DNA of 64,000 nucleotides from Alg239-R122 sp041746135 (GTDB lineage: Bacteria > Pseudomonadota > Alphaproteobacteria > Sphingomonadales > Sphingomonadaceae): positions 1 to 64,000 of the forward strand of contig JBGTHQ010000032.1 of NCBI GenBank assembly GCA_041746135.1, read 5' to 3'. Shown here piece by piece: positions 48,366 through 57,033 of the stretch. The translations under genes and the position numbers were made by a program. Position 1 is the stretch's first letter. The number at the start of each line of letters is the position of its first letter. The notes under the pieces are model-generated. The model had not been told where the DNA came from. It saw only the letters and a list, made by a program, of their open reading frames with translations, and did not search any database.

Positions 48366-49661
48366 ATGCCGATTTCACTCAAAATGCCCGCATTGTCACC
48401 AACTATGGAAGAAGGTACGCTGGCCAAATGGCTCGTCAAGGAGGGCGACGAGGTGTCTTCAGGCGACCTGCTTGCCGAGATCGAGACCGACAAGGCCACC
48501 ATGGAATTCGAGGCAATCGACGAGGGTATCATCGCCAAGATTGTCATTCCCGAAGGCACTGACAATGTGAAGGTTGGCGAAGTTATCGCCGTGATGACGG
48601 AGGAAGGCGAAAGCGTCGAGGATGCGGTAAGCGCTGCGGATAGTTCACCTGCGCCTTCTCCTGCACCTACGCCTGCGAAAGAAAAAAAGGCTGAGACCGT
48701 ATCGGTCAAGGAAGAGACAGCACCCGCTCCGTCTCCAAGTCCATCTCCCGCGTCTTCCGAGTCCGGCGACCGCATCAAAGCCAGCCCGCTGGCCAAGCGC
48801 ATCGCCGAACAAAATGGCGTCGACCTGTCCGCGATCAGCGGCTCGGGCCCCGGCGGGCGGATTGTCAAGACGGATGTGGAAGGGGCCAAGGGCGGCGCCG
48901 CGAAACCAGCAGCGGCCGAAGCAGCTCCTGCGTCCGCTCCGCCAGCCGCGGCGGCTCCGTTCGAAACCGATATCCCGCACGAGGCCGAAAAGCTCAGCAA
49001 CATGCGCAGGACCATTGCGCGCCGCCTGACCGAAGCCAAGTCGACCATTCCGCATATTTATCTCACCGTCGATATTCGGCTCGATGCACTGCTCGAATTG
49101 CGCGCACAGCTTAACACGGCACTGGCCCCGCGTGAGATCAAGCTGTCGGTCAATGATATGCTGACCAAGGCGCTGGCCATGGCCTTGCTGCAAGTGCCGA
49201 AATGCAATGTCTCTTTCGCGGGCGACACGCTGATCAATTACAGCCGCGCCGATATTTCGGTCGCGGTCAGCATTCCGGGCGGTCTGATCACGCCGATCGT
49301 GACCGATGCCGGCAGTAAATCGATGTCGGCCATTGCGATCGAGATAAAGGAACTGGCCGGACGCGCCAAGGAAGGCAAACTCAAACCCGAAGAATATCAG
49401 GGCGGGACCGCCAGCATTTCCAATATGGGCATGTTCGGCATCAAGCAGTTCGATGCGGTCATCAATCCGCCACAGGGCATGATCCTGGCCGTGGGGGCAG
49501 GGGAGAAGCGCCCGGCGGTTATCGACGACAGTCTGCAAATAGCCACAATCATGAGCGCCACCGGCAGTTTCGACCACCGCGCCATCGACGGTGCGGACGG
49601 CGCTCAGCTGATGAAAGTTCTGAAGGAACTGGTGGAGAGCCCGCTGGGGCTGGTGGCTTAA
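48366..49661 (+). CDS. pdhC: Dihydrolipoamide acetyltransferase, pyruvate dehydrogenase E2
   Basis: Core subunit of the pyruvate dehydrogenase complex. One lipoyl domain (~1-80; lipoyl lysine in IETDKATMEFEA), a Pro/Ala/Glu-rich linker, the E3-binding domain (KASPLAKRIAEQNGVDLSAI), a second Ala-rich linker and the catalytic domain with the active-site histidine in FDHRAIDGADGAQLM. 431 aa. The sequence MPISLKMPALSPTMEEG is the PDH-type E2 start. The E1 genes are not in the window; lpd follows 31 bases later. Confidence 0.95.
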   Translation: MPISLKMPALSPTMEEGTLAKWLVKEGDEVSSGDLLAEIETDKATMEFEAIDEGIIAKIVIPEGTDNVKVGEVIAVMTEEGESVEDAVSAADSSPAPSPAPTPAKEKKAETVSVKEETAPAPSPSPSPASSESGDRIKASPLAKRIAEQNGVDLSAISGSGPGGRIVKTDVEGAKGGAAKPAAAEAAPASAPPAAAAPFETDIPHEAEKLSNMRRTIARRLTEAKSTIPHIYLTVDIRLDALLELRAQLNTALAPREIKLSVNDMLTKALAMALLQVPKCNVSFAGDTLINYSRADISVAVSIPGGLITPIVTDAGSKSMSAIAIEIKELAGRAKEGKLKPEEYQGGTASISNMGMFGIKQFDAVINPPQGMILAVGAGEKRPAVIDDSLQIATIMSATGSFDHRAIDGADGAQLMKVLKELVESPLGLVA

Positions 49662-49691
49662 TCAGAAATACAAATTTTAACAGGGGCATTT

Positions 49692-51086
49692 ATGTCTAAC
49701 TCCTACGACCTTATCGTTCTCGGCTCAGGCCCCGGCGGCTATGTAGCCGCGATCCGCGCATCACAACTGGGTTTAAAAACCGCTATTGTCGAGCGCGAGT
49801 TGCTTGGCGGAATTTGCCTCAACTGGGGCTGTATTCCGACCAAGGCGCTGCTGCGCTCGGCAGAGATTTTCCATTATATGCAACATGCGGGGGATTACGG
49901 ACTTGCCGCAGAAAAAATCAGCGCCGATCTGGAAGCCGTGGTCAAACGCTCGCGCGGGGTTGCCAAACAGCTCAATCAGGGCATCGCGCACCTGATGAAG
50001 AAGAACAAGATCGACGTGCATATGGGCGAGGGCAAACTGACCGGCACTGGCAAATTATCGGTAAGCAAGGACAGCAAGACCACCGACCTGACCGCCAAGA
50101 ATATCATTATCGCCACTGGAGCGCGTGCCCGTGACCTTCCATTCGCACCGGCTGACGGAAAGCGTATCTGGACCTATCGCACGGCGATGACGCCGCCGAA
50201 AATGCCGAAAAAGCTTCTGGTAATCGGGTCGGGTGCGATCGGCATCGAATTTGCCAGCTTCTATAACGATATGGGCTGTGATGTCACCGTCATCGAAATG
50301 CTCGACCGCATCGTTCCGGTCGAGGATGCGGATGTTTCCACGTTTTTAGAAAAATCGCTGACCAAGCAGGGCATGACTATCCACACCGGCGCGGGCGTTG
50401 AGAAACTCGAAGCTACGGCCAATGGCGTAAAGGCCGCCATCAAGGGCAAAGATGGCAAAGTCACCACTTCCGAATATAGCCACGCCATCGTCGCTATCGG
50501 TATCGTCCCCAATACCGAAAATATCGGGCTGGAAGCGCTCAAAATCAAAACCGACCGCGGATTTATCATCACGAATCCCATGTGCCAGACGAGCACTGAG
50601 GGAATCTACGCAATTGGCGATGTAACACAGCCGCCTTGGCTTGCGCACAAGGCCAGCCACGAAGGTGTGATCGCGGTCGAGGCGATTGCCGGCCAGCATC
50701 CGCATGCGATGGATCCGCTCAATATTCCGGGCTGTACTTACTGCCACCCGCAAATCGCCTCTGTCGGTCTGACCGAAGCCAAGGCGAAGGAGGCCGGTTA
50801 TGAGCTAAAAGTCGGCAACTTCCCGTTTATCGGCAATGGCAAAGCAATTGCACTGGGCGAGGCCGAGGGCTTTATCAAAACCGTGTTCGATGCGAAAACA
50901 GGGGAATTGCTGGGCGCGCATATGATCGGTGCAGAGGTGACCGAACTGATCCAGGGCTATACGATCGGCAAAACGCTCGAAACCACCGAAGCCGAACTCG
51001 GCAACACGATATTTCCGCATCCCACACTGAGCGAGATGATGCATGAAAGCGTCCTGGCCGCCTATAGCAAGGCATTGCATATCTGA
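49692..51086 (+). CDS. lpd: Dihydrolipoyl dehydrogenase
   Basis: FAD/NAD enzyme (E3) that reoxidises dihydrolipoamide. FAD motif VLGSGPGGYVAAIRASQLG; redox disulfide in LGGICLNWGCIPTKALLR (lipoamide-dehydrogenase form); NAD motif VIGSGAIGIEFASFY; C-terminal active-site His/Glu in HPTLSEMMHE. 464 aa, starting with MSNSYDLIVLG after a good AGGGG site. Organised with pdhC, so probably the PDH-specific E3. Confidence 0.95.
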   Translation: MSNSYDLIVLGSGPGGYVAAIRASQLGLKTAIVERELLGGICLNWGCIPTKALLRSAEIFHYMQHAGDYGLAAEKISADLEAVVKRSRGVAKQLNQGIAHLMKKNKIDVHMGEGKLTGTGKLSVSKDSKTTDLTAKNIIIATGARARDLPFAPADGKRIWTYRTAMTPPKMPKKLLVIGSGAIGIEFASFYNDMGCDVTVIEMLDRIVPVEDADVSTFLEKSLTKQGMTIHTGAGVEKLEATANGVKAAIKGKDGKVTTSEYSHAIVAIGIVPNTENIGLEALKIKTDRGFIITNPMCQTSTEGIYAIGDVTQPPWLAHKASHEGVIAVEAIAGQHPHAMDPLNIPGCTYCHPQIASVGLTEAKAKEAGYELKVGNFPFIGNGKAIALGEAEGFIKTVFDAKTGELLGAHMIGAEVTELIQGYTIGKTLETTEAELGNTIFPHPTLSEMMHESVLAAYSKALHI

Positions 51087-51176
51087 CGACGCTTAGTCGC
51101 TGTTATAGTCATGCGGAATATGCTATTATACCGTTATCTCGGATAGTCCGAACTCGCGTATAAGGAGCTGTATAAG

Positions 51177-51515
51177 ATGAGTATTTCCTTTGTTTTCATG
51201 TTGTTGGCCGCTGCTCCGCAGAATGATCCGCTCGATGCCGCGCGCATTGTCTATTCCAACTGTCTGATCGATGTGGTGAATGAACATCTCGATAAGGACG
51301 AGTCGGAAAATAGCTTTGATACGGCTGCAAAAACGGCCTGCGAAAGCGAAAAGGCAGCATATAGGGCCATGATCGTCAATACAGAGCGGGCGATGGGATC
51401 GAATGCAAGCGCGGCGCAGCAATATGCGGACGAGGAAATCGCAATGGTGGTGAATTCCTGGAGCGCCAATTATAACGACCTGAAATCCGACAAGTCACGG
51501 CCTGTCAAGGAATAG
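51177..51515 (+). CDS. Small predicted exported protein
   Basis: Unrecognised 112-aa protein. The first ~14 residues (MSISFVFMLLAAAP) are hydrophobic and look like a short signal peptide cleaved near AAAPQN. The mature part is helical and acidic, with two cysteines (YSNCLIDVV, KTACESEKAAY) spaced about 27 residues, possibly a disulphide. AAGGAG precedes the ATG. Similar small periplasmic proteins are common in sphingomonads, but no function can be stated. Confidence 0.72.
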   Translation: MSISFVFMLLAAAPQNDPLDAARIVYSNCLIDVVNEHLDKDESENSFDTAAKTACESEKAAYRAMIVNTERAMGSNASAAQQYADEEIAMVVNSWSANYNDLKSDKSRPVKE

Positions 51516-51530
51516 GCAGTGTGATGCACA

Positions 51531-51558
51531 GAGCCGGGCACTTGTCATTGCCGGGCTC
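51531..51558. terminator. Hairpin between convergent genes
   Basis: GAGCCGGGCA and TGCCGGGCTC form a ten-base stem with one mismatch around CTTGTCAT, lying exactly between the stops of the small exported protein (+) and the PilZ gene (-). No long T run follows, but the placement fits a bidirectional terminator. Confidence 0.5.
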
Positions 51559-51895
51559 AAACGCCCGCAGTTTGCTCGCTGATATATTTGACAATATGCT
51601 CAAATACCGGGGGATAAAGCGGTTTTTCGAATTCGCATCCGTATTCGGGCGTTTTGAACCAGCGCACTTCGGCTTCGAGCGATTCCAGTCCCGGTATCTT
51701 GAGATAGACCTTCGTGCCGATTAGCAACGTGACGGGGTTGATGATGCGAAACCCAGTCTCCGAAATGTCGATCAGCCGGACTTTGTAAAAGGAATTTCCG
51801 TGCTGGCGGATCAGTGCGCCAATGTTCACATCTGCTCGTATGGCCCCGCGCGGTGTCAGTTTCTCGGCATATGCTGTAACGTCGTTCACATCCAT
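51557..51895 (-). CDS. PilZ domain protein (c-di-GMP receptor)
   Basis: 112-aa single PilZ domain. Both ligand motifs are intact: RxxxR as RGAIR (residues 16-20) and D/NxSxxG as DISETG (about 43-48), so it should bind cyclic di-GMP. No membrane segment. It is divergent, across ~500 bases, from a GGDEF/EAL enzyme that could control the ligand. Target process unknown. Confidence 0.85.
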   Translation of the reverse strand: MDVNDVTAYAEKLTPRGAIRADVNIGALIRQHGNSFYKVRLIDISETGFRIINPVTLLIGTKVYLKIPGLESLEAEVRWFKTPEYGCEFEKPLYPPVFEHIVKYISEQTAGV

Positions 51896-52402
51896 GATCT
51901 TTGCCTTTTACAAACAAAACAAATTTGTAAATATGGCGGATATAACAACGATATTGATATTGTGTGAAGAAGGGTCGGCACTATGGCCATTCCAAACATG
52001 TTTTTTGAAGATTAATCCGCCGGACCAAGCGTGATCCCGGCACCATATCGCAACTCCGCACAACTTTCGTTGCCTTCCGTTGACTGCGGTCGCGCCGTCG
52101 CCTTCAAAATTACTGCTATTCCGGACAAAGGTGCCTGTGGCTATGCGGCGCAGACGATATTGGGACATCGCTTTCCTTAGTGCGGCCAGACTGACATGCT
52201 CATTATCCCCTCAAAATTATTTTCGCTACACAAAAGCGGCGCAGAATATGGTTGCCTGCGCAACCATAGCCATTCGCTATTCCAGCTGCGGACCTAAACC
52301 GCTCATAGGATTTTATAATTAACTGATCTTAAATATATTTAGGTCTACCGATTAACGCATATTCGCTAAAATTATCGATTACCTACTGCAAGGAACGATA
52401 TC
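51896..52402. other. AT-rich intergenic region between PilZ and GGDEF/EAL genes
   Basis: 507 bases separating two divergent c-di-GMP genes. It is AT-rich at both ends (TTTGTAAATATGGCGG near the PilZ side; AAATATATTTAGG near the other) as expected for promoters. Short open frames of 80-86 codons cross it on both strands but lack ribosome binding sites and coding bias. I see no RNA gene or clear repeat. Confidence 0.4.
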
Positions 52403-54031
52403 ATGTACGCCATTGCCAAACACTCTTTCACAGACAAAATCGGAATATTCCTCCAAAAACCGGGTCGTATTGCCGAGATTATAACGCTGGCCGCCGCAGC
52501 CGTGTTCGTTTTCACAGGGAGCACGGTCGCGGTCGAAATGTTGCAGCCTAACGCGAGTTTGGACGGTTCATTGGCGAGCACGTTGATTCTCAATATTGCG
52601 CTTATTTTCTTTGCATGGGGAAGGCAGCGCGAAGCCAGCCGGGCTCTGGTCGCTCAATTTGAAACCAGAAACATCGTCGGCATGCTCGAACAATACGACC
52701 CGCACACCCGGCTATTCAATCGCCGTTCGCTCTTCAAACATGACGAGGCATTGGTCGACAGCATGAATGCCGACGACATGAATCTCGCTCTCATGCTCTT
52801 CAATATAAAGCGCTTCGGGCATGTGAATGAACTTCATGGCCACAATGTGGGAGATGCGGTGCTGAACGCTATTGCCGACGTTCTGCGCGACCATGTCAAG
52901 CCGCCCGCCATCCCTGCGCGGCTCAATGGCGACGAATTCGCGGTCCTGACACCTTTTCCGGAAGACGATCCCCATGCGGTCGATGCGCTCGCAGAATTGA
53001 TTGTCGAGCAATTGTCGCGTCCGCTTGTCGTGCGTGGGATATCGATCAACATTGCCGCCTCGGTCGGGATCGCCAAACTTGATTTGGGCTGCTCCAATTT
53101 TTCCACGTTGCTGAGACATGCCGACATTGCAATGAGCGGTGCCCGCGCCACCGGCGCCTTAATTACCTGGTTCGACAGCAGCATGGACAAAGCTTTCCGA
53201 AATCGCTGCGAAACCGAACTCGGTCTCCGCCGCGGCATACCGCGGGGCGAATTCATTCCGTTCTACCAGCCCCAAATTGACACTGCCACGAACCGGATTG
53301 CGGGTTTCGAAATGCTTGCGCGGTGGGAAGTCGAACCCGGCCGCATTGTCGAGCCCAAGCATTTCATCGACATCGCGGAGGAAAACGGTCTTATCGATGA
53401 CCTTTTCGAGTCGCTTTTCAATCAGGCGCTTGAAGATGCCAAGCAGTGGAGTTCAGACTTGAATCTTTCGGTCAATGTTTCTCCCAAGCAGCTTCACGAC
53501 GACCGTTTTCCGGACAAAATCTTTCGCATGCTGAAAGAACACGAATTTCCGCCGCATCGGCTTGATATCGAGATTACGGAAAGTTCGCTCTACGAAAGTC
53601 TCTCGCATGCCCAATCGGTGGTCGCCAGAATCAAGGAAATGGGCATTAGTCTGAGCTTGGATGATTTCGGCACGGGCTATTCTTCCCTGGCGCATTTGCG
53701 CGCGATGCCTTTCGACCGGCTCAAAATCGACAAGAGCTTTACACTGTCGCTGAACAGCGATCCCGAAAGCTGGATAGTTATCAACTCGATTACCCTTCTG
53801 GCGAAAGGTCTGGGTCTTCCGGTAACAATAGAAGGCGTGGAAAGCGCCGCCATCGATATTCGCCTGGCGAATGTAGAATTCGATCGTGCCCAAGGCTGGT
53901 ACCATGGCAAGCCCGTGTCCGCTACTGACACGCTGGCACTGCTTCGGCAGCAAGAACGTGCCATGGTGGCCAGTTTTCCGAGCATAGCTGCGAAAGATCC
54001 TGTTCGGCGGATTGCTGTTGGTGCCTTTTGA
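52403..54031 (+). CDS. Membrane-anchored degenerate GGDEF / intact EAL protein
   Basis: 542 aa. Two N-terminal membrane segments (~24-44 and 55-72) precede a GGDEF domain (~90-250) whose signature is NGDEF (in PARLNGDEFAVL) and whose metal-binding segment reads LMLFNIKRFGHVNELHG, lacking the usual aspartates, so cyclase activity is unlikely. The EAL domain (~275-525) keeps its key residues: GFEMLARW (ExL), NVSPKQL, DIEITESSL, SLDDFGTGYSSL, LKIDKSF and IEGVES. It is therefore predicted to be a c-di-GMP phosphodiesterase regulated by its own GGDEF or membrane part. AAGGA precedes the ATG. Last core gene before the island. Confidence 0.9.
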   Translation: MYAIAKHSFTDKIGIFLQKPGRIAEIITLAAAAVFVFTGSTVAVEMLQPNASLDGSLASTLILNIALIFFAWGRQREASRALVAQFETRNIVGMLEQYDPHTRLFNRRSLFKHDEALVDSMNADDMNLALMLFNIKRFGHVNELHGHNVGDAVLNAIADVLRDHVKPPAIPARLNGDEFAVLTPFPEDDPHAVDALAELIVEQLSRPLVVRGISINIAASVGIAKLDLGCSNFSTLLRHADIAMSGARATGALITWFDSSMDKAFRNRCETELGLRRGIPRGEFIPFYQPQIDTATNRIAGFEMLARWEVEPGRIVEPKHFIDIAEENGLIDDLFESLFNQALEDAKQWSSDLNLSVNVSPKQLHDDRFPDKIFRMLKEHEFPPHRLDIEITESSLYESLSHAQSVVARIKEMGISLSLDDFGTGYSSLAHLRAMPFDRLKIDKSFTLSLNSDPESWIVINSITLLAKGLGLPVTIEGVESAAIDIRLANVEFDRAQGWYHGKPVSATDTLALLRQQERAMVASFPSIAAKDPVRRIAVGAF

Positions 54032-54083
54032 GCCAGCCGCAAAAGCCAGCTCAAGTCTGCAAAACATGTTGTTAGATGATGCT

Positions 54084-54097
54084 TGGCGGACAGGGTG
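54084..54097 (-). other. Candidate attachment site: duplicated 3' end of a tRNA-Ser gene
   Basis: On the minus strand these bases read CACCCTGTCCGCCA, which matches the 3' end of a bacterial tRNA-Ser (acceptor strand CCTGTCC, discriminator G, CCA). No tRNA body precedes it, so it would be the short copy left by integration into a tRNA-Ser gene whose intact copy should lie just beyond the right end, next to the integrase. Orientation agrees: integrase and remnant both read leftward. A competing explanation is the small palindrome CGGACAGGGTGTCCG that overlaps it. Confidence 0.45.
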
Positions 54098-54224
54098 TCC
54101 GATTGCTTAGTGACTAACCTCATGAAATCTCTCGCTCAGTGAAGTGAAGGGTAATTTCGATCCCGGTTTTTCCCCGGATCGCAAAAGCCCTTCCTCACCT
54201 TGTCACTCAATGGTATCAAGCGGA

Positions 54225-55475
54225 ATGGAACAGGAACATCTGATATTTCTAAGCTACTCAACCCCTGACCGAGACGAGGTGCTCGCTTTCTACGAGCACT
54301 TGGATTCACAAGGCTATAATGTCTGGATGGATCGCCACAAGCTAATCGGCGGGCAAAATTGGGATTTGGAGATAAAACGCGCACTGCAAAAAGCAGCGAT
54401 CATCGTTGTCTTCCTCTCTCACAATTCAGTCGATCGAAGAGGATATGTCCAGCGCGAGATCAAAATTGCTTTAGAGCAAAAAGAGGCTCGTTTGATCGAC
54501 GACATTTATCTCATCCCTGTATTGCTTGATGATGACGTCGCGATCCCGGAGCAGATATCCCAAATTCAAGGTATTGGTGCTAATAGCGAAGATCGCTTTT
54601 CAGCTCTCACTAACGCAATTGAACACCAACTCGCGAAGCTTGGCGCTCAGAACGAAAAGGCCCAAATTGTATCGAATGTGCGATGGTCATTCTCGCACTT
54701 TGAGGACACAATGGAAGCCCTGCCGGGCTACGATGTGCGGTATCGCCTAATTCACTTGAGCTCAAAAGAGTTTCCAAGGGTTGGAGAAATAACGGACATA
54801 ATTCGAGGCGAACTTCAACAGGGTGCTTCAGAATGCCGCAAGGTGCTATTTAACCAAAGCCCAGATCACCACAATTTTGGTGAAGACCGCTATCGCCGCC
54901 AAAATAGCTGGGAAGCAGACTGCGGCGCTCCGAATATTCAAGGTCGGATGCTGAGCATATCGTATTCGCTTTACTGGTATTATGCTGGTGCGGCGCATCC
55001 AAATAGCGGATTTCAAACTTTCAATTTTTCCTTGAACCCGCTTGTGCGGTTTGAATCCCTTAGCGAGATGTTCTCAAACGAAGAAGAGGCCCTTGTGCTA
55101 ATTCAACGGGAGTGTCGCAAGCAACTTCTTGCAATCAATTTTGCTGAAGAGGAAGAGGGCGATCCTGTAACGCTTGATGAGGAATGGGTAAAAAGCGGAA
55201 CTGCAGAATGGGAGCAATTTTCCCATTTCCTTTTCTCTGAGAATGGCATTGAGTTTCTTTTCCAGCCATATGAGGTCGCTGCTTATGTGTTTGGGCCGCA
55301 GTCAGCATCCGTTGGCTATGAAAGAATTGCCCCGCTGCTGCGCAGCGAAATCGCGTCACTTTTAGACGTCCAGTATTTGCAGAATGGCGCAAAGCCGTGG
55401 CCATTCCCAATTTCTAAAGAAGAGAAAGAAGACGGTGCGGCTGCGAACGATCAAGACGCGGCGAAGGAGGCATAA
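54225..55475 (+). CDS. TIR domain protein with C-terminal DUF3298 (RsiV-like) domain
   Basis: 416 aa by the chosen ATG (54210 ATG and 54144 GTG are alternatives; none has a clear ribosome binding site). Residues 4-140 are a bacterial TIR domain: LIFLSYSTPDRDEV, GYNVWMDRHKLIGGQNWDLE with Glu-49 at the position of the NADase catalytic glutamate, AAIIVVFLSHNSV. Residues ~165-400 resemble DUF3298: SYSLYWYYAGAAHPNSG, VRFESLSEMF, GIEFLFQPYEVAAYVFGP. DUF3298 in RsiV binds lysozyme. No membrane segment, so cytoplasmic. GC is lower than the core genes. I infer an anti-phage effector in which the C-terminal part senses a trigger and TIR depletes NAD. Confidence 0.82.
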   Translation: MEQEHLIFLSYSTPDRDEVLAFYEHLDSQGYNVWMDRHKLIGGQNWDLEIKRALQKAAIIVVFLSHNSVDRRGYVQREIKIALEQKEARLIDDIYLIPVLLDDDVAIPEQISQIQGIGANSEDRFSALTNAIEHQLAKLGAQNEKAQIVSNVRWSFSHFEDTMEALPGYDVRYRLIHLSSKEFPRVGEITDIIRGELQQGASECRKVLFNQSPDHHNFGEDRYRRQNSWEADCGAPNIQGRMLSISYSLYWYYAGAAHPNSGFQTFNFSLNPLVRFESLSEMFSNEEEALVLIQRECRKQLLAINFAEEEEGDPVTLDEEWVKSGTAEWEQFSHFLFSENGIEFLFQPYEVAAYVFGPQSASVGYERIAPLLRSEIASLLDVQYLQNGAKPWPFPISKEEKEDGAAANDQDAAKEA

Positions 55476-55488
55476 GGCCCCACAGAAA

Positions 55489-55520
55489 GGGCCGGACAGC
55501 GGTCTAGTGCTGCCCGGCCC
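55489..55520. terminator. Strong hairpin between TIR and capsid genes
   Basis: GGGCCGGACAGC and GCTGCCCGGCCC pair over 12 bases with one mismatch around GGTCTAGT, between the convergent TIR and capsid stops. On the minus strand it is followed by a short CTTTCTG stretch. Likely bidirectional terminator. Confidence 0.6.
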
Positions 55521-55554
55521 CTCATAGTGGCTATCTCACCAATCCTCGGTGGAA

Positions 55555-56754
55555 TTAGACCGGGATTTTGAGCAGGCGGATTGCGTTCGGATCGAGAACA
55601 CCGCCGCCGACGCGCTTCGTGCAGTAGAAATTCACGAATGGCTTGTTGGTGTAGGGATCGCGCATGATCCGAACGCCAATGCGGTCATTGATGAGATAAC
55701 CTGCCCGGAAATCTCCCAGCGCAAGAGCAAGATTGCCCGCTGCCGGTCCTGGCATCGCCTCATCAATTTCCACCGGACGCCCCAGCAGGGTTGAAGGCTG
55801 ACCGACAATTAGGCTTTCCCGCCAGATTAAATTTCCGTCCAAATCCTTGAGCCGGGTCAGCGCCGCAGCGGTCAGGCTCGACATGAGCCACGTCGCATTC
55901 TGCCGATAAGGGGCTGCGAGGCCATACATGAAGTCGATGAGTGCATCGACCGCAATGGCTTCCGTGGTGATGCTCAACGTCCCGCCGGGGTGCGTGTTCT
56001 CGTTCGCGCCGCCCACGATGTAAGTCAAAAGGCCCGCTGGTTTATTCGAACCGTCGCCTCCAAGGAAAGCGATGCCTTCCTGCCGGTTGAATTCGGTGGT
56101 GATCGAATTCACGAGCCACGCACCTACATCAATGGCCGCATCATCCAGCAGGCGCTGAGTGGCAGCGGGTTGAGCGTAGATTTCCCCGGCTGCAAAGTTG
56201 ATCGGGGAGAGGCTGGCGTTGGTCGTGATAGGCCGTGCTGCGGTTTCACCTACCCAGCCGGAACCCCACTGGTCGTTATTCCAGAGGGTGCTGTAAGCGC
56301 CCACGCTGGAATTCTGGACCGTGGCGAGGCGACGCATTGGGGAGGTGGCGACCTGCGCCTGATTGATCCGGCGGTCCCACTCAACCGGGGCCAGATAGCC
56401 GCCAGCCGAATTATCGCCCACGGACATTGCAGCCTGAATGGTCGCACGTTCGCCGATTGCGTTGGCTTCCCGGAGAGCTTCTTCACCGTCACCGCGCCGG
56501 AAATAGGTGGCGAAGGTGTTGGTGTAGGCTGCGTCCACCGGGACGATGGTGCCGCTGCTATTCAGGAAGGATCGGCTTTCCATACCGTTCACGTTGCCGA
56601 TTAGGTTCTGGACAGTTTCTTCCAGCCCGTCGAGCCGCGCACCATTCTGGGTCCGCATATCGGTGAGGGTGGCTTGGATTTGGTTGTAGAGATCGGTGGA
56701 CTGGTCAGCCCGGACCGCTCCTCGCAGGGCGCGGGGGAGGTTGATGTGGTTCAT
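55555..56754 (-). CDS. HK97-family phage major capsid protein
   Basis: 399 aa. An N-terminal coiled segment (~20-50, IQATLTDMRTQNGARLDGLEE) resembles the delta/scaffold region of HK97 gp5. The HK97 fold blocks follow: SVGDNSAGGYLAPVEWDRRI, SPMRRLATV, GWVGETAARP, then AAIDVGAWLVNSITTEFNRQEG, AFLGGDGSNKPAGLLTYI, ATWLMSSLTAAALTRLKD and VEIDEAMPGPAAGNLALALGDFRAGYLI. The ATG at 56754 has GGAG nine bases upstream. No maturation protease or portal gene is adjacent; the next minus-strand genes lie beyond the DUF6602 cargo gene. Confidence 0.93.
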   Translation of the reverse strand: MNHINLPRALRGAVRADQSTDLYNQIQATLTDMRTQNGARLDGLEETVQNLIGNVNGMESRSFLNSSGTIVPVDAAYTNTFATYFRRGDGEEALREANAIGERATIQAAMSVGDNSAGGYLAPVEWDRRINQAQVATSPMRRLATVQNSSVGAYSTLWNNDQWGSGWVGETAARPITTNASLSPINFAAGEIYAQPAATQRLLDDAAIDVGAWLVNSITTEFNRQEGIAFLGGDGSNKPAGLLTYIVGGANENTHPGGTLSITTEAIAVDALIDFMYGLAAPYRQNATWLMSSLTAAALTRLKDLDGNLIWRESLIVGQPSTLLGRPVEIDEAMPGPAAGNLALALGDFRAGYLINDRIGVRIMRDPYTNKPFVNFYCTKRVGGGVLDPNAIRLLKIPV

Positions 56755-57033
56755 GATAGGTAGCTCCAAAGACAAAGGTGGGTGGTGGGGCGATTGGCCC
56801 CGGTTCATTGTCGTCGGCAGAGTCCTACGTGCAGACTAATCTTGCGCGGTCCCAGCAGCGTCCGGCGTGCTGGTCTTGCGTTCGATCTACGGTAGAAGGT
56901 CTATCGGGAGCAGTTCAAAGAAAAGGCAAAAAGCGCCGCTCAAAACTTGAATACATTGACATTGCAGGACCTCCTCGAATGGGTGAAGAGGTGATGCATC
57001 TTCGCACCCGTTCAACTTCTATGCGGAAAAAAA

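Noticed and set aside
52080..52322. 80-codon frame between PilZ and GGDEF/EAL genes
   Set aside because: No ribosome binding site, mixed composition, overlaps an equally weak frame on the other strand.
54084..54110. Simple terminator hairpin (CGGACAGGGTGTCCG) as full explanation of the left border
   Set aside because: It lacks a T run and the match to a tRNA-Ser 3' end including CCA is longer than the palindrome; kept as the competing reading, not the preferred one.
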